Shown piece after piece: positions 1-11,039 of a stretch of 64,000 nt of DNA. The DNA comes from Melieria omissa. Lineage: Eukaryota; Arthropoda; Insecta; Diptera; Ulidiidae. The stretch lies in NCBI GenBank assembly GCA_963971225.1, contig OZ020269.1, positions 11,990,701-12,054,700 on the forward strand. The letters run 5' to 3'. Below the pieces are notes generated by a model. That model saw only the letters and a program-made list of their open reading frames with translations, had not been told where the DNA came from and did not search any database. A program made the position numbers and the translations under genes. How positions within the stretch are numbered: the first letter of the stretch is position 1; every line of letters begins with the position of its first letter.

Positions 1-1440
1 AATTTTTTATAATAAGCACAACTAATGCAAAAAGTTGCGCTTCGCCTCAATTTACTTAGTGAGATTTATAGCTCCCTACACGAGTAGTTGACGGTCATAT
101 AGATGCATTTAGATCCATCCATATATCTTGTAAATATAACAAAAAATATCTTATAAAATCTAGGAATCAGTATAAAAATATATAAACATGCGCCTTACTC
201 ACTTAGGGGATCCGCACTTCTTTGAATGAAATGAGGTCCCCAAGCGAGGCATTTAGTGGCTGATTGACTTTGCTAGGAATTATCAAAGATCACTTTTACG
301 TCGATGCTAAGCATCAATAAGCTGTAACAGAATCTAAATAACACGAATCTTAGTAACTTAAACCTAACCTGACCACCTACCAGATCTGTGTTCATATCAT
401 CAAAAAAACTACTTTATATCTCATTTATAGCGTTCGAACAAGTCCACTACAGCCATTTGAATTGTTCGTGCGCCATTTTATTTCTTTATTTTTGTATTTG
501 TGCTAATCTCTGCTGCATTTTCTACTGCTTCATCGCTCTGTTCCTTTATAAAATATTCAAGCGCACATCCCTTTCATGCTGCGTACGCAATGCTCGCTCC
601 TGTGTCTGTATGTTTGTATGTGTGCGGTGCAAATATCGGCTCATGCTCAATTTTAACTTTTACCGCAGCGCCATTTGTTGTTGTTGTTGTTGCTGTTGCA
701 CTAACTATTCTTTTTCGATTTGTATTGAAGTTTTCAAGGATTTGAGATAAGTATTCTGCTAAGTATTCTGTTGCATTGCAAATTTTTTCTATCTTCTCTT
801 GTGTTTAGGAAATAATTGGGTTATCTTTTTTAGAAATTTGAAGAGGTAATTTGTGCGTATTTCCACAATTGTTGTGATTGAAATAGTAAATTTGTATTAC
901 GATTGATTAATTGATTGATGAGTTTTTCTTAGTTTTGCAACCTTATGGGTAAAAGGGCACGGGCCCTCGATCCCTTAGAATGACTCCTAACATTGCCATT
1001 TGCTGCTTTAGGATTTGACTCCACTTATTTATTTTTTATTTTATGTTTTTAATTATTAAATTGATTGAAATAGTAGGAAAATTTGTCTTACAATTTATTG
1101 ACTGATTGTTGTGGTTTTCTTCATTGCTTAACTTAATGGGTAAAAAGTAGTAGTTACGGATATAATTATATCTATATGTACCTATTTATATGTATATATA
1201 CCTATTTATATTATTGTATGTACTTATAAATTCTTATATGTAACATATGTGTATATATTCAAATAGAAAAATTTGGTTTCAGTAATGTTCGAGGCCCAAG
1301 AACATCTCATTTGCTGCCGCTTCGTTGGTTTTAAATTCGCAACAAGTTTTCTTGGGATGTTTTTTTATGAAGAGGCTGATGAAAGTACCGCGTAAGTTGG
1401 GTGTAAGTTCTCATCTGGATGTAATTTGAACAGAAGTTCA
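1..1440. other. AT-rich noncoding DNA
   Basis: No supported gene. The ORFs near 388-750 are low-complexity (Cys/Val/Phe runs) and come from a GTT/TTG trinucleotide run near 677-700. AT-rich TATA/TATG microsatellite-like sequence lies at about 1165-1260. I see no splice-consistent exon. Confidence 0.6.
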
Positions 1441-1454
1441 TGTGGTATCGTGAA

Positions 1455-1745
1455 GAACCTAATAATAGTTGATCTTACTATAATAGATCTAGTCCTCTAA
1501 TCCAAAAGATCAAATAGATCTGTACATGACTACTGGATCAGCCAGTTTAATTCATCTAAAGCAGTGTTTTGGACCGCAACCAACGTTAAGAATCTTATAA
1601 GAATAGTGGATCTAGCAATAATCCTTCTAATCTTATATAGATCAAATAGATTGACACGTGACTATTGGCTCAGCCAAATGAGCCCAACTAAACAAAAGCT
1701 TTGAACCATATTCAAAGTTATAAGATTCGTTCCATGGAAAATATT
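1455..1745. repeat. Diverged two-copy tandem duplication (~150 bp)
   Basis: Two successive segments share an ordered set of short matches: a 'tagatctagtcct / ggatctagcaat' start, 'ctaat...gatcaaatagat', then 'gactactgga / gactattggc' with 'tcagcca', and a later 'ttggacc / tgaacc'. The first spans about 1461-1612 and the second about 1613-1740. No coding capacity is evident. Boundaries are approximate because divergence is high. Confidence 0.45.
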
Positions 1746-2279
1746 CAAAAAATTAAGTCTCAGAATTTAACGATTTTGATGTAATTTGAAAGCAAAAACT
1801 CCACCTAAAACAAACAAAATGGAGATTTCACCTAAGCAGACCATGATTAACCCATTTCGAGACCGACACCGTGTGTGCAATGGATTTCCCAGACTATAAG
1901 ACAGTAATGTGCAATTATCAGTTATTTTGAGTAAACTTGTGGTCGAAATAATATTTTTCTGGAACTAATGAAATCTGTAAAGTACAGAAAAACAAAATTT
2001 GGCATTGGTTTTACTGTGTACAATACAAAGAAAAACAAAATTTCGCTCCTGGGGACCATGTTCGAAAAAATCGTCGTCTCGAATGGGTTAACTAGCTTAC
2101 CAAATTTTATTAGGAACAGACCACTCCTTCTAATTTTGTCCCATTGTGCATTGATGTCAACCGGAATAGATACCAATGTGTTGTTTGATTTTATAGCAAC
2201 CAGTTTCAGAAGGAATTTTTAATTGTTCATGTTAATTTAAAATAGATTTTAGATTCATAAATCTTACCTCATCATAATA

Positions 2280-3117
2280 CAGTGCGTTTCAAATTTATGT
2301 GTTGCTAATAAAACTTACTTTATTTTTATATAAAGGCATTTATTATATATATTTTCTGAAAGGCTGTGCAAATATCTTTTTCGCATTATTATCAAAACTT
2401 TGTTCAGTCTCCGTTGTTGACGTAATAGCTTTGCATCTTTTTTTACAATTTTGGCTTATTTTTGAGTGTAATCCAACGAAACTTCTCGCGAAATCCGTTT
2501 AAGTGCCAAAATGAGCTGTTTTTTTGTTGATATTCTTTATCCTCTAAGCTTTGGCTTCATTAAGGACCAAACATTATCGATTGGGTTTGCATCTGGACTT
2601 GGAGATGGCCAATTCAGTGTTTCCACCCCAAATTTTTGTTATCTCATTTCAGACCCAATAGCAATTTCGGCATGGTACTTCTACGAGGAATGCCCGATTT
2701 CAGAAGCCTGTGTCGGATTGTGGCCGTTGATACTTCGACTCTCTTCTGCGACAATGTTTCCTTCGCTTGCCTCGCTCTTCCTGCCTCTCCGTGGCTCGTC
2801 GTCACCATTTCCGAAATCTTTGAATCGACTGACCCACTTGCTCACAAATTAAACTGCTGTTTTTGTGTATTTTACGACTTGTGGAGGATTCATTTTTAGA
2901 CCATTTGGATGGTTTCCCAAAAACACTACTTCGAAGCGTTTTTTAAATACAGCACTCATTTTTAATTCTTGATATTTCCGCCAACTAACTTCCGCTTGTT
3001 CCAACTAACAAGACAGAATCACATGCAAAGACGGTATTTTAATATAGAAGATAATCTGATATTAAAACCATGGAAAACTTCACAGTTAAAAGATACACTT
3101 ATTTTTGAAACGCACTG
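2280..3117 (-). mobile_element. Deleted Tc1/mariner element with TIRs and TA target duplication
   Basis: The left end reads CAGTGCGTTTCAAATTTATG and the right end is its near inverted copy (inner positions differ). TA dinucleotides flank both ends (2278-2279 and 3118-3119). The 838-bp body holds minus-strand transposase debris. An N-terminal helix-turn-helix-like part (about 2940-2700) is fused directly to a C-terminal part containing the DxNPIDN signature of the DDE/D catalytic region (about 2620-2540). Most of the catalytic core between them is missing, and stops interrupt the frame. It is therefore a non-autonomous deletion derivative. TIR and TA flanks give good confidence in the superfamily; the family is unnamed. 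Confidence 0.88.
2530..2930 (-). pseudogene. Tc1-type transposase remnant, internally deleted
   Basis: Read on the minus strand, the stretch gives a basic region with 'PRRGRK' typical of the Tc1 DNA-binding domain. It then gives 'SPSPDANPIDNVW', matching the family motif around the third catalytic acidic residue; the acid itself appears as D rather than the E usual in Tc1. The region carrying the first two catalytic aspartates is absent. Several in-frame stops are present. It lies wholly inside the TIR-bounded element, so it is the element's own dead gene, not a host gene. Confidence 0.8.
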
Positions 3118-3560
3118 TAACTATTTTAAATCTGTGTGTAGACTTTGGCCAAGCTAAGTCAAGTTCATCCTAATGGAACAAAAGTGTCAAACCTTGATGT
3201 CCACCTTTGAAATGGAATAGAAGTCAATTTGTCTATTGAGCTTAGAACAAAGTACGATTTAGTTTCGGAAGTAACATTCATTGTTTATTTTCATTTAAAA
3301 TAGATTTAAGTTTAATAAATTTTACCTTATCATAATAATTTATTTAAATCTGTGAGTTGACATTGGACCTAATGGAACAAAAGTCCCAATCCATGCAAAT
3401 ATTGATGTCCACCTTTGAAGTACTTAGAATAGAAACCAAAGCGTCTTTTGAGCTTAAAGAAAAGTACCAGACAGCTTCTTTGTTAATTTTTTTAATAAAA
3501 ATAGATGTAAGAAAAGAACACTTAATCCTATACTCAAAGATGTAGTAGATCATTGGTAAA

Positions 3561-5350
3561 GCTAGTTGAGCTTAACAAAACCATAGATCCAGTTTCAAAC
3601 CATCCAGGAATCGTCTACTCATATACAATCATTCTTTCTTGATTTGATCCTTGAAGTGGCATAACAACTAATATTTACTTAAAGCTCATACTTAATGCTC
3701 GTTAAAGTACTAAATAGCACCAAAATCCAATAAATAATTCTTTTTAGTGCATTTTCATACTTCAAGATAACAAAAGAGGTTTTTGCCACATTCGCAACGG
3801 CATCCAACGTTAATCTTGACACACGCATGAAAGCCTAAGCGACACTAATTGTTACCTCTCGAACCAAAAACTGCCTGCATTTTTTCACACACAATATTCC
3901 TTCTCGTTATTGATGCGAACATTTGACATTGAGCTGATTCGGTTACATCAGCCTGCACATTGTTGCCGGCAACGTTTGTCAAGGATTTGGCAGCCATCAA
4001 ATTGAATAATTGTCTAGCGAATGTAAACACGCCGATCAAGTGTAGCTATGCGAGAGCGTTGCGTTTAACGGCGTACCGGGGTCCTTTACTGATGCTATCT
4101 CGCTCACTCTTGCACCATTGTTCTTTGCATGGGGTGAAAGTGTGCATGTGTGTGTGTGTGTGTGATAAAATCCAAACCTGAAGGTTGCGCAAAAAACTGC
4201 AAAAAACAGCCAACAACCACGCGACTGCAGGTGCTGGCAGACGACAACGCATGACAAATATTTTGATTTGATTTGACTTTATCGATGACAACAATTTGCG
4301 CAAAATGTTGTCAATTTCACTTTAGTTGGTAAACACACACAGTCGCAGTGGCAGTCGCAATTCTATAGTTGAGCGACCTAAACCGCGCGCTGCGTTACAC
4401 ACTCACACAATGACGCAGCTACGACGGTATGGTAAATGCCATGTGGTATGATGTCAGCAAGCGTCTGTGTATGTGTATGTGTGTGTGTGCCAAGTACTAA
4501 CAATAAAAATGCGGGCATAATAAACGCACGTAGCAGAATAAAAATAAAATCGTAAAAGCGTGACATAACGTGCCCGAACTAAGACGCGTCGCCGGCCCGA
4601 ATGCAGACAGACAAACAAACAGACAGACATACATCGTTGTTTTACCGTGAGTTGGTGTGCCGTGGCATACATTGACACATGTGAACAAATTGTCAGTGGA
4701 TGGTGGAGCACACAATTCAGCATTGGCATACGCCGTGAAAGGTGACGCATTAGCGTCAGACGGCAGCACCAGGCGGCAGCCAGTCATCCGTCGCGACGCC
4801 AAGCCAGTGTTAGTAGCTGTCACACATACACATACATACACACATACTCGTACATAGTTATCGCTGGCGACATATGGCAGCGTCTCTCAGACTCTGTCGA
4901 TGTCGTTATGCTACACATCGACTATATGTTTGTCGATCTGTATGCTTATCTGTCTGTCTATCTGTATCTATTTGTATGTCTGTCTGTATGTTTGTCTATC
5001 TATCTGTATGTTGCTGCGACAATGCCTCGCCTTGCCATAAATCCTTTATGCTCATGTTCAGTGGCTTGTTGTTGTTGTTGTTTTAGCTGCTGCTGTTGTG
5101 CGTAGATAGTTTGTAACAAAAAAATTTTTGGAATGAGAAGGAGGACTAAACATTGTTAGCATCGCGCGAGTAAAATGTAGAAAAATTTATTGATATAAAT
5201 TACAACATGTGGATAATTTATTTTGTTGTTGTTTTCGTATTTTGTGAAACATTTTTCTCTGAAATGCTCATTGATTAGGTTAGACATTTTTTACGAGCTT
5301 AGATTGCAGCAACGCGATGCCGAGTGTCCGACGGCCGAGTGAGTGTGTGT
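3561..5350. other. Noncoding DNA with TG and CTGT microsatellites
   Basis: Contains (TG)n at about 4147-4163 and 4470-4490, a CAGA/GACA run near 4603-4632, and a CTGT/CTAT-type block at about 4935-5010, then a GTT run near 5070. ORFs across these runs read as His-Thr or Cys-Leu-Ser-Val repeats and are artefacts. No exon is supported. Confidence 0.6.
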
Positions 5351-5358
5351 GTGTTAGA

Positions 5359-5530
5359 CAGTGACTCACATAAGGAAGGGTTTTGAGGGTTGAAACAAAC
5401 CTTCTCCCTCACAACATAAAATTTGATGGTGCAAAATATGTTTTCAAATGGTTTTAGGCTCAAAAGTTGTATGCAACCCACTCCCCCCCCTCCCACCTCC
5501 CTATGAAATAAAATCCTATGTGCATCACTG
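5359..5530. mobile_element. Probable hAT-type MITE, diverged copy
   Basis: The left end CAGTGACTCACATAAGG is close to the reverse complement of the right end (CAGTGATGCACATAGG). The interior shares 'ttttgagggttgaaac' and a C-rich 'ctccccccctcccacctcc' tract with the clear MITE at 10574-10743. The 8-bp flanks (5351-5358 and 5531-5538) agree at only 5 of 8 positions, so the target duplication has decayed. No coding capacity. Confidence 0.55.
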
Positions 5531-5929
5531 GTATTCGTTTTGTGGTATTCTAACGTTTGTTGAGGTTTGCAAAAATCGTTTGTAGCCAAGGGAAATCAAG
5601 TCAATGCCGTAATCCAACCATCAACAAGGACATCAATTTTCATTTCCTGTGCGTTTTACATGTGGGACAATGAAAATGAAGTACGAAAATTACAACTTTT
5701 ACAAGAACAAAAACGAATGTAAGTTTAAGTTGCACCAGAACAATTGACATATAGGGTTTTGTTGTTGTTTTTGCAGTAATTGAAAACAATTTAAGTACAA
5801 CTGTGTATGACGTGTGAAAAAAATTAAAGCAAAAATGTTTTGGCTGTGGTACAGATATCATTGAAAACCATGAATGAAAAGCTCAAAGTTAAAGTCAAGT
5901 AATCAAAGTACCCAAAATTTAAGTGAGAT
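5531..5929. other. Unassigned noncoding DNA
   Basis: I see no gene, repeat or element end here up to the RTE target duplication at 5930-5942. Confidence 0.5.
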
Positions 5930-5942
5930 TAGGTCTCAGAAG

Positions 5943-8900
5943 GAAGGGAAGGAAGGGAGCGGACATACAAGGTAAAGTCTCTGATTGCGTTCAACCTGGC
6001 GAACGCCAGAACGATCCTTGTCCCTGTCCAATCCAAGCTGATGCACAGCCTCCGCGCGGCCCTTCTGGATAGCTATTTGGCATCCGCTGAATAGTGAACT
6101 AATGTGTGCAGCGAGTCCTATCCCCAGGACTTAAAATTTGGGTTGTGCGCAGGGTTTGGTGCCCGCCACGGAAAACCAAATACCAATGAAAGCCAAAAAG
6201 CAAGCCTCGGAAGGAACCCACAATGTTGACGACCACAGCAAACGATTCAAGGACCATGATTTGAGGATATGCACCTGGAATGTCCGGACCCTCTATAGGG
6301 AAGGTGCCTCTATCCAACTGGCGGAAGCCCTCACGAAATGTAAGGCTGACATCACCGCCATCCAGGAAATGCGATGGACAGGACAAGGTTGCTCCAAGCG
6401 AGCAGACTGCGATATCTACTACAGCTGCCATGCGGAGAAGCGCGAATTTGGCTGCGGATTTGTGGTCAGCAAGAGACTTCGCCACCACGTCTCTCGGTTC
6501 ACTCCGGTGAACGAACGGCTGGCTTCGATCCGCATCAAAGCTAAATACTTTAGCATCAGCCTGATTTGCGCGCACGCCCCGACGGAAGAGAAGGACGATG
6601 CGACCAAGGATGCCTTCTATGCGAAGCTCGAGGACGTCTACGACAGGTGCCCGGCCCATGACGTCAAAATTGTCCTCGGGGACTTCAACGCAAAGGTCGG
6701 GCGAGAAGGCATCTTTGGCCCCACAGTCGGGCAGTTCAGCCTCCATGGGACCACTTCGAACAACGGTCTGAGGCTGATCGATTTCGCCGCGGCACGAAAC
6801 ATGGTAGTTAGTAGCACCAGATTCCAGCACCTCGATATCCACAAGGCCACCTGGTTATCCCCCGATCAATCCACCCGCAACCAGATTGATCACATTGTGA
6901 TTGATGGAAGGCATGCTTCTAGCATTCTAGATGTGCGCACGTTCCGAGGACCCAACATCGACTCGGACCACTACCTTGTTGCAGCCAAGGTACGCATGCG
7001 TCTTTGCGCAGCGAAGACCGCACAACCTAGTTTGCGAAGAAAGCTGGACATCAGTAAGCTGCGATCACAAGGGGTAGCCGAAGCCTACTCCGCTCAACTC
7101 TCCAACCAGCTCGGTCGCTCCCCCTCTCCACCTGATGACATCGGCGGATTATGGGCTCACTTATCCCACTCTATGCGCGTCGCCGCAGAAAATGTCCTTG
7201 GTTTTCGACGCCCACCACCAAAAAACCAATGGTACGATGAAGAGTGTCGCGCAGCCACTGCAGTGAAGAATGCTGCATACAAGAAGACCCTGCAGTCGGC
7301 CGCCACGCGAGCCATGACAGAAAAATACCGGGAGGAGAGGAAGAAAGAGAGGTGCCTTTTTAGACGCAAGAAACGGGAGCAAGAAAGGCGCGAGCGTGAG
7401 GAAATCGAGGAGTGCAGGAGCAGGAATGACGCCCGAAAATTCTTCCAAAAAGTTAAGCGTCTTACGGAAGGATTTAAGCCTGGGGCATCTTCTTGCAGAG
7501 ACGAAAACGGGGATCTGGTTACGGATGCGCAGGGTGTGCTGAGGTTGTGGAAGGAGCACTTCACCAAGCTGCTCGCAGGCGACGAAGGGAACAATACCGC
7601 CAGTGGTGAAGATGTCCAGATGGCACCAATCGACGACGACGGTGTGGATGTGCCACCGCCCAGCCATGACGAGGTCCGGGTCGCTATCCAGCGACTCAAG
7701 AACAACAAAGCTGCAGGGCCGGATGGGCTACCAGCTGAATTGTTCAAGGCCGGCGGCGGTGAGCTGATTGGGTGCATGCATCAGCTCATTTGCAAAATAT
7801 GGCTGGAGGAACGAATGCCCAACGATTGGAACCTCAGTGCCCTTTGTCCTGTGCTGAAGAAAGGCGACCCAACAATATGCGCCAACTACAGGGGTATCAG
7901 CCTACTTCCCATTGCATACAAGGTCCTGACGAGCGTATTATGTGAAAGACTAAAGCCACTCGCCAAGGCGCTGATTGGACCTTATCAGTGCGGCTTTAGA
8001 CCTGGTAAGTCCACCATCGACCAGATATTCACTCTACGCCAAATCCTGGAGAAGACCCATGAGAACCAAATCGATACACACCATCTCTTCATCGACTACA
8101 AGGCAGCATTCGATAGCCCGATAAGGGATCGCCTATATGCCGCATTGTCTGAACTTGGTATCCCTGCAAAGCTCGTTAGACTTTGCAGAGCGACGTTGAG
8201 CAATACGCGCAGCTCCGTCAAGGTTGGAAGTGACCTCTCCGACCCCTTTGATACCGTTCGAGGTTTCAGACAGGGCGATCCTTTGTCCTGCGACCTCTTC
8301 AACTTCACCATGGAGAGTGTTCTGCGCAAGGCCGGTGTACATCGTAATGGCACAATTTTCAACAAAAGTGTCCAGCTCCTTGCTTACGCTGATGATATTG
8401 ATGTCATCGGACGTAACAAGCGAGATGTCACCGCTGCCTTTGCGGCTATCGAAAGAGAATCTGCCAAAATGGGTCTGGTGGTAAATGAGGGCAAGACGAA
8501 GTATATGCTGTCTACACGCAGGGACTCGCAGCGGCTAGGGTCTCACGTCGAGGCCGACAGGTATGCTTTTGAAGTTGTCAAGGAATTCGTCTACCTTGGC
8601 ACCGCCATCAACAGCAGCAATGATGTCAGTCTGGAGATAAAGCGAAGGATAACTCTTGCCAACAGGTGCTACTACGGTCTCGGTAGGCAATTGAGAAGTA
8701 GAGACCTCTCTCGACCGACAAAACTTGCACTCTATAGGACGCTTATCTTGCCCGTGCTCCTCTATGGCGCTGAAGCATGGACAATGACACGAAACGACAT
8801 AGCGGCCCTTGGAGTGTTCGAGAGGAAGGTGCTTCGCAAAATCTTCGGCCCTGTTCGGGTTGGTGACGACTATCGCATACGAACCAATAACGAGCTGTAT

Positions 8901-9204
8901 GAGCTGTATAAGGACATGGACGTAGCGCAGCGAATTAACATCCAGCGGCTACGCTGGCTCGGTCATGTCTGCCGCATGGACGACGAAGCTCCGGCGAAAA
9001 AGGCATTCGATGCGATGGTTGGAGGTCGACGGCGAAGAGGGAGGCCGTGTCTCCGGTGGAAGGACCAAGTGGAAGAGGCCCTGGTATCTCTTGGTGTGAC
9101 CAACTGGAGAAGGCGCGCGCGAAGCAGAGGCGCCTGGAGAGAAGTTTTGCGGCAGGCCGTAACCCGATAACGGGTTGTTATGGCCAGTTAAGTAAGTAAG
9201 TAAG
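5943..9204 (+). mobile_element. Complete RTE-clade non-LTR retrotransposon
   Basis: The element is flanked by a perfect direct repeat 'taggtctcagaag' (5930-5942 and 9205-9217; the first t may belong to the tail), i.e. a 12-13 bp target site duplication. It has a short GC-richer 5' UTR, one long ORF, a very short 3' UTR and a 3' tail of tandem AAGT units (9190-9204) rather than poly(A). The short tandem tail, single ORF and apurinic-type endonuclease plus reverse transcriptase layout are typical of RTE. The open frame and perfect target duplication suggest a recent insertion. Base composition (GC-rich, codon-like) differs sharply from the flanks. Confidence 0.93.
6186..9170 (+). CDS. RTE-type endonuclease/reverse transcriptase polyprotein
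   Basis: Encodes 994 aa from the first ATG; the frame stays open further upstream but only from a non-ATG codon. Domains in order: an exonuclease/endonuclease/phosphatase-fold nuclease (about 24-270) with WNVRTL (Asn32), QEMRW (Glu61), GDFNAKVG (Asp166, Asn168) and SDH (260-262). A basic, Glu/Arg-rich linker follows (about 385-420), then a reverse transcriptase (about 490-780) with FIDYKAAFDS (catalytic Asp637), RQGDPLS and YADD (734-737). The C-terminal region contains 'RLRWLGHVCRM'. The family nicks target DNA and reverse-transcribes its own RNA there (target-primed reverse transcription). All listed catalytic residues are present and no frameshift or stop is seen, so it may be active. Expression is inferred, not shown. 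Confidence 0.93.
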   Translation: MKAKKQASEGTHNVDDHSKRFKDHDLRICTWNVRTLYREGASIQLAEALTKCKADITAIQEMRWTGQGCSKRADCDIYYSCHAEKREFGCGFVVSKRLRHHVSRFTPVNERLASIRIKAKYFSISLICAHAPTEEKDDATKDAFYAKLEDVYDRCPAHDVKIVLGDFNAKVGREGIFGPTVGQFSLHGTTSNNGLRLIDFAAARNMVVSSTRFQHLDIHKATWLSPDQSTRNQIDHIVIDGRHASSILDVRTFRGPNIDSDHYLVAAKVRMRLCAAKTAQPSLRRKLDISKLRSQGVAEAYSAQLSNQLGRSPSPPDDIGGLWAHLSHSMRVAAENVLGFRRPPPKNQWYDEECRAATAVKNAAYKKTLQSAATRAMTEKYREERKKERCLFRRKKREQERREREEIEECRSRNDARKFFQKVKRLTEGFKPGASSCRDENGDLVTDAQGVLRLWKEHFTKLLAGDEGNNTASGEDVQMAPIDDDGVDVPPPSHDEVRVAIQRLKNNKAAGPDGLPAELFKAGGGELIGCMHQLICKIWLEERMPNDWNLSALCPVLKKGDPTICANYRGISLLPIAYKVLTSVLCERLKPLAKALIGPYQCGFRPGKSTIDQIFTLRQILEKTHENQIDTHHLFIDYKAAFDSPIRDRLYAALSELGIPAKLVRLCRATLSNTRSSVKVGSDLSDPFDTVRGFRQGDPLSCDLFNFTMESVLRKAGVHRNGTIFNKSVQLLAYADDIDVIGRNKRDVTAAFAAIERESAKMGLVVNEGKTKYMLSTRRDSQRLGSHVEADRYAFEVVKEFVYLGTAINSSNDVSLEIKRRITLANRCYYGLGRQLRSRDLSRPTKLALYRTLILPVLLYGAEAWTMTRNDIAALGVFERKVLRKIFGPVRVGDDYRIRTNNELYELYKDMDVAQRINIQRLRWLGHVCRMDDEAPAKKAFDAMVGGRRRRGRPCLRWKDQVEEALVSLGVTNWRRRARSRGAWREVLRQAVTR

Positions 9205-9217
9205 TAGGTCTCAGAAG

Positions 9218-9295
9218 AAATTTACAAAGTGCATTCCATTCTGGTTGGCTTGGCCATTTTCGTGCGGACAATGAAGGAGTTCGTTGAAGGACTTC
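9218..9295. other. Short unassigned spacer between LINE insertions
   Basis: Unique-looking DNA between the RTE target duplication and the T-run that ends the minus-strand LINE fragment. Confidence 0.4.
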
Positions 9296-9689
9296 GTTTT
9301 TTTTTGTGTTTTTTTTTTCTCAATCAACAAACGCGCAGGGGATGACCCCTATTAATGCGAGGCATCGCGTTGGTTCAGAAAGGATATAAGGGTAAGGAGA
9401 TAGGGTTTTGAGAGAAGTGGTTATGGACTCTCGACTTGAACCCTATCGAGATCATAGTACTGGGGAAAATATCCGCAGGGAGACCATTCCACAACCGCGA
9501 TGTCCGGGCCAGAAACGAACCTTCTCTGCAGTGCGTAGTGCGCTGAAACATCGTTTCAACGTGGAATGCATGGGCGCCAGTGTTCAAACGGGTTGCCCTG
9601 GGGAACACCCGTAGTGATGGCAGCAAGCTGCTCATCTCCACTGAGCAATTACCGAAAAAGTATCGTTGAAGTAGTTCGAGGTCGTACAT
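9296..9689 (-). pseudogene. 3' end of a CR1/Jockey-group LINE, minus strand
   Basis: The minus-strand reading from 9689 ends in the pattern 'FLARTSRLWNGLPADIFPST' followed by 'FKSRV..HFS'. This is the characteristic C-terminus of CR1/Jockey-group LINE polymerases; compare the 'SLWNALPTSI' end of the intact LINE at 31180-33984. It is followed downstream (towards 9296) by a 3' UTR and an A-rich tail, seen as T-runs at about 9298-9321 on the plus strand. The endonuclease and RT core are absent, so it is a 5'-truncated relic. Confidence 0.7.
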
Positions 9690-9699
9690 ACCATGTCTA

Positions 9700-9840
9700 C
9701 TGTGGAAGGACCGGTGAAAGAACCAAACTCAGAACGACCTATCAGCTCTTGGTGCGACCAACTGGACAAAGCGCGTACAAAGCAGAGGAGCCTGAAGGAA
9801 ACCCGGTATTGAGTTGGTGTGGCCAGTTAAGGAAGTACAT
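9700..9840 (+). pseudogene. Degraded RTE 3' fragment
   Basis: Aligns by eye with the last ~130 bp of the RTE at 5943-9204. Shared strings include 'gtggaaggacc', 'ctcttggtgcgaccaactgg', 'gcagaggagcctg' and 'ggccagttaaggaagta'. It has small indels and no open frame. It is an older, independent copy of the same family or a sister family. Confidence 0.78.
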
Positions 9841-10565
9841 AGGTTCAAAAGTAAAGAGAACAAGACAGCGACCATCTTGGCTCCTTGACACCATAGAATC
9901 CACTCAGATTTCAGATTCTCTTGGAGGTCGGGAAGATTTAAATCAAATTAACAGTGAGCATCAAGTAATAGTACAAAGAGCTTATCTAATGTAAAGTTCT
10001 ATGCTTTTTATGAACTTTGTAACTACAAAAAAACAGGACTTTTTAAAATATACAACGATATTTATCCCAGTCCAGTGCCATTCTCGTGATGCTGTCGGGA
10101 GGTTTTCTTTCCATTTCCATTTTCTGCGCTTTATTTGCCTCAGAATGGGTTCCTCATTGAAAATCTTCCACAGCGCGTCGTTACTAGTTGTCGACTGTTA
10201 TGTACAAATAAATATGTAGATATATTTCATGACCATACCTACTTTTTGTATCGAAAAAATTAAAAATTAAAAAAAATTTCAAAAAAATTGAATGAGTGCT
10301 TTCTTTCCTAAAAATACAATACTGTCATCGGAATTATAGTTTATCAGAGAAGATAAAAGTAGCACTAAGGGGAATAGTTTAAATAAATAAGGGGAATAGT
10401 TTGTGGTTTAAATGCGATTTTTATTCAAAAGATCTGACACAATTTTTTAACTCTGAGATGGACTCAGTCAACTTGGGCAAAAAAAACCATGCTCACACCT
10501 TTCAGTAGCCCAATGTTAAAATAAAATGCAATAAATTTATGCTATTCGGATGACTGAAGCCAATT
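9841..10565. other. Unassigned AT-rich noncoding DNA
   Basis: No gene or element ends recognised. Short ORFs here (about 60-140 codons) have no family resemblance. Confidence 0.45.
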
Positions 10566-10573
10566 TCAAGAAC

Positions 10574-10743
10574 CAGTGGTGGATTCAGAGGTGGTTTTGG
10601 GGGTTGAAACCGCCCCCTCCCCGAAATATTAAGATCAACTTTAAAACTACATACAAATTAAAAGGCATTTTTAGCATTTTATAAAAATTAAAGAATTACT
10701 TTTTGAACTCCCCCCCGAAATATTTTTTAGAATGCGCCCCCTG
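10574..10743. mobile_element. hAT-type MITE with perfect 8-bp target duplication
   Basis: A 170-bp noncoding element starting CAGTGGTGGATTCAGAGG and ending in CGCCCCCTG, with C-rich/G-rich subterminal arms. It is bounded by perfect 8-bp direct repeats 'tcaagaac' (10566-10573 and 10744-10751). The 8-bp duplication and CAG...CTG termini fit hAT transposition. It shares its left end with the MITE at 44490-44632. Confidence 0.88.
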
Positions 10744-11039
10744 TCAAGAACTTTAATCAATATCTGATCTGAGCTGATCTTTCTTTGTCCCTTAAAAAAT
10801 AAAAATAAAATAAAATAACCAAACTTTTTCCAGTTTCTTCCTGTTTCAGAAGAAATTATTTTTGCATGGATTTTTTTTTTTTTAATTTAAAACCTTTTGA
10901 AAACGACATGAGAGAAGTGTTCTTTGATATCAATGATTTCAAATTTTTCTATTCAAATTTCAATGAAGATTTTGACTGATCTTTCTACTCCTTCTGCACT
11001 AAAATAAAATAGTCAAACTTTTTTAATGTGCACTCTTTG

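Larger units (their letters stand above)
2231..3560. repeat. ~220-bp tandem repeat, at least two full copies plus one partial, interrupted by a Tc1 element
   Basis: Blocks at about 2231-2279, 3118-3338 and 3339-3560 share 'ttaaaatagattt', 'cttatcataata', 'ttaaatctgtg', 'cctaatggaacaaaagt' and 'tgatgtccacctttgaa' in the same order. The first copy is split by the transposon at 2280-3117. The second copy carries the matching uninterrupted site (about 3325-3350), which acts as an empty-site paralogue. No protein-coding signal is seen. Confidence 0.7.

Noticed and set aside
4046..4857. His-Thr-repeat and Cys/Val-rich ORFs
   Set aside because: Translations of TG/CA microsatellites on either strand.
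7157..7777. Minus-strand 206-codon ORF inside the RTE element
   Set aside because: Antisense shadow of the GC-rich RTE coding region; no family resemblance.
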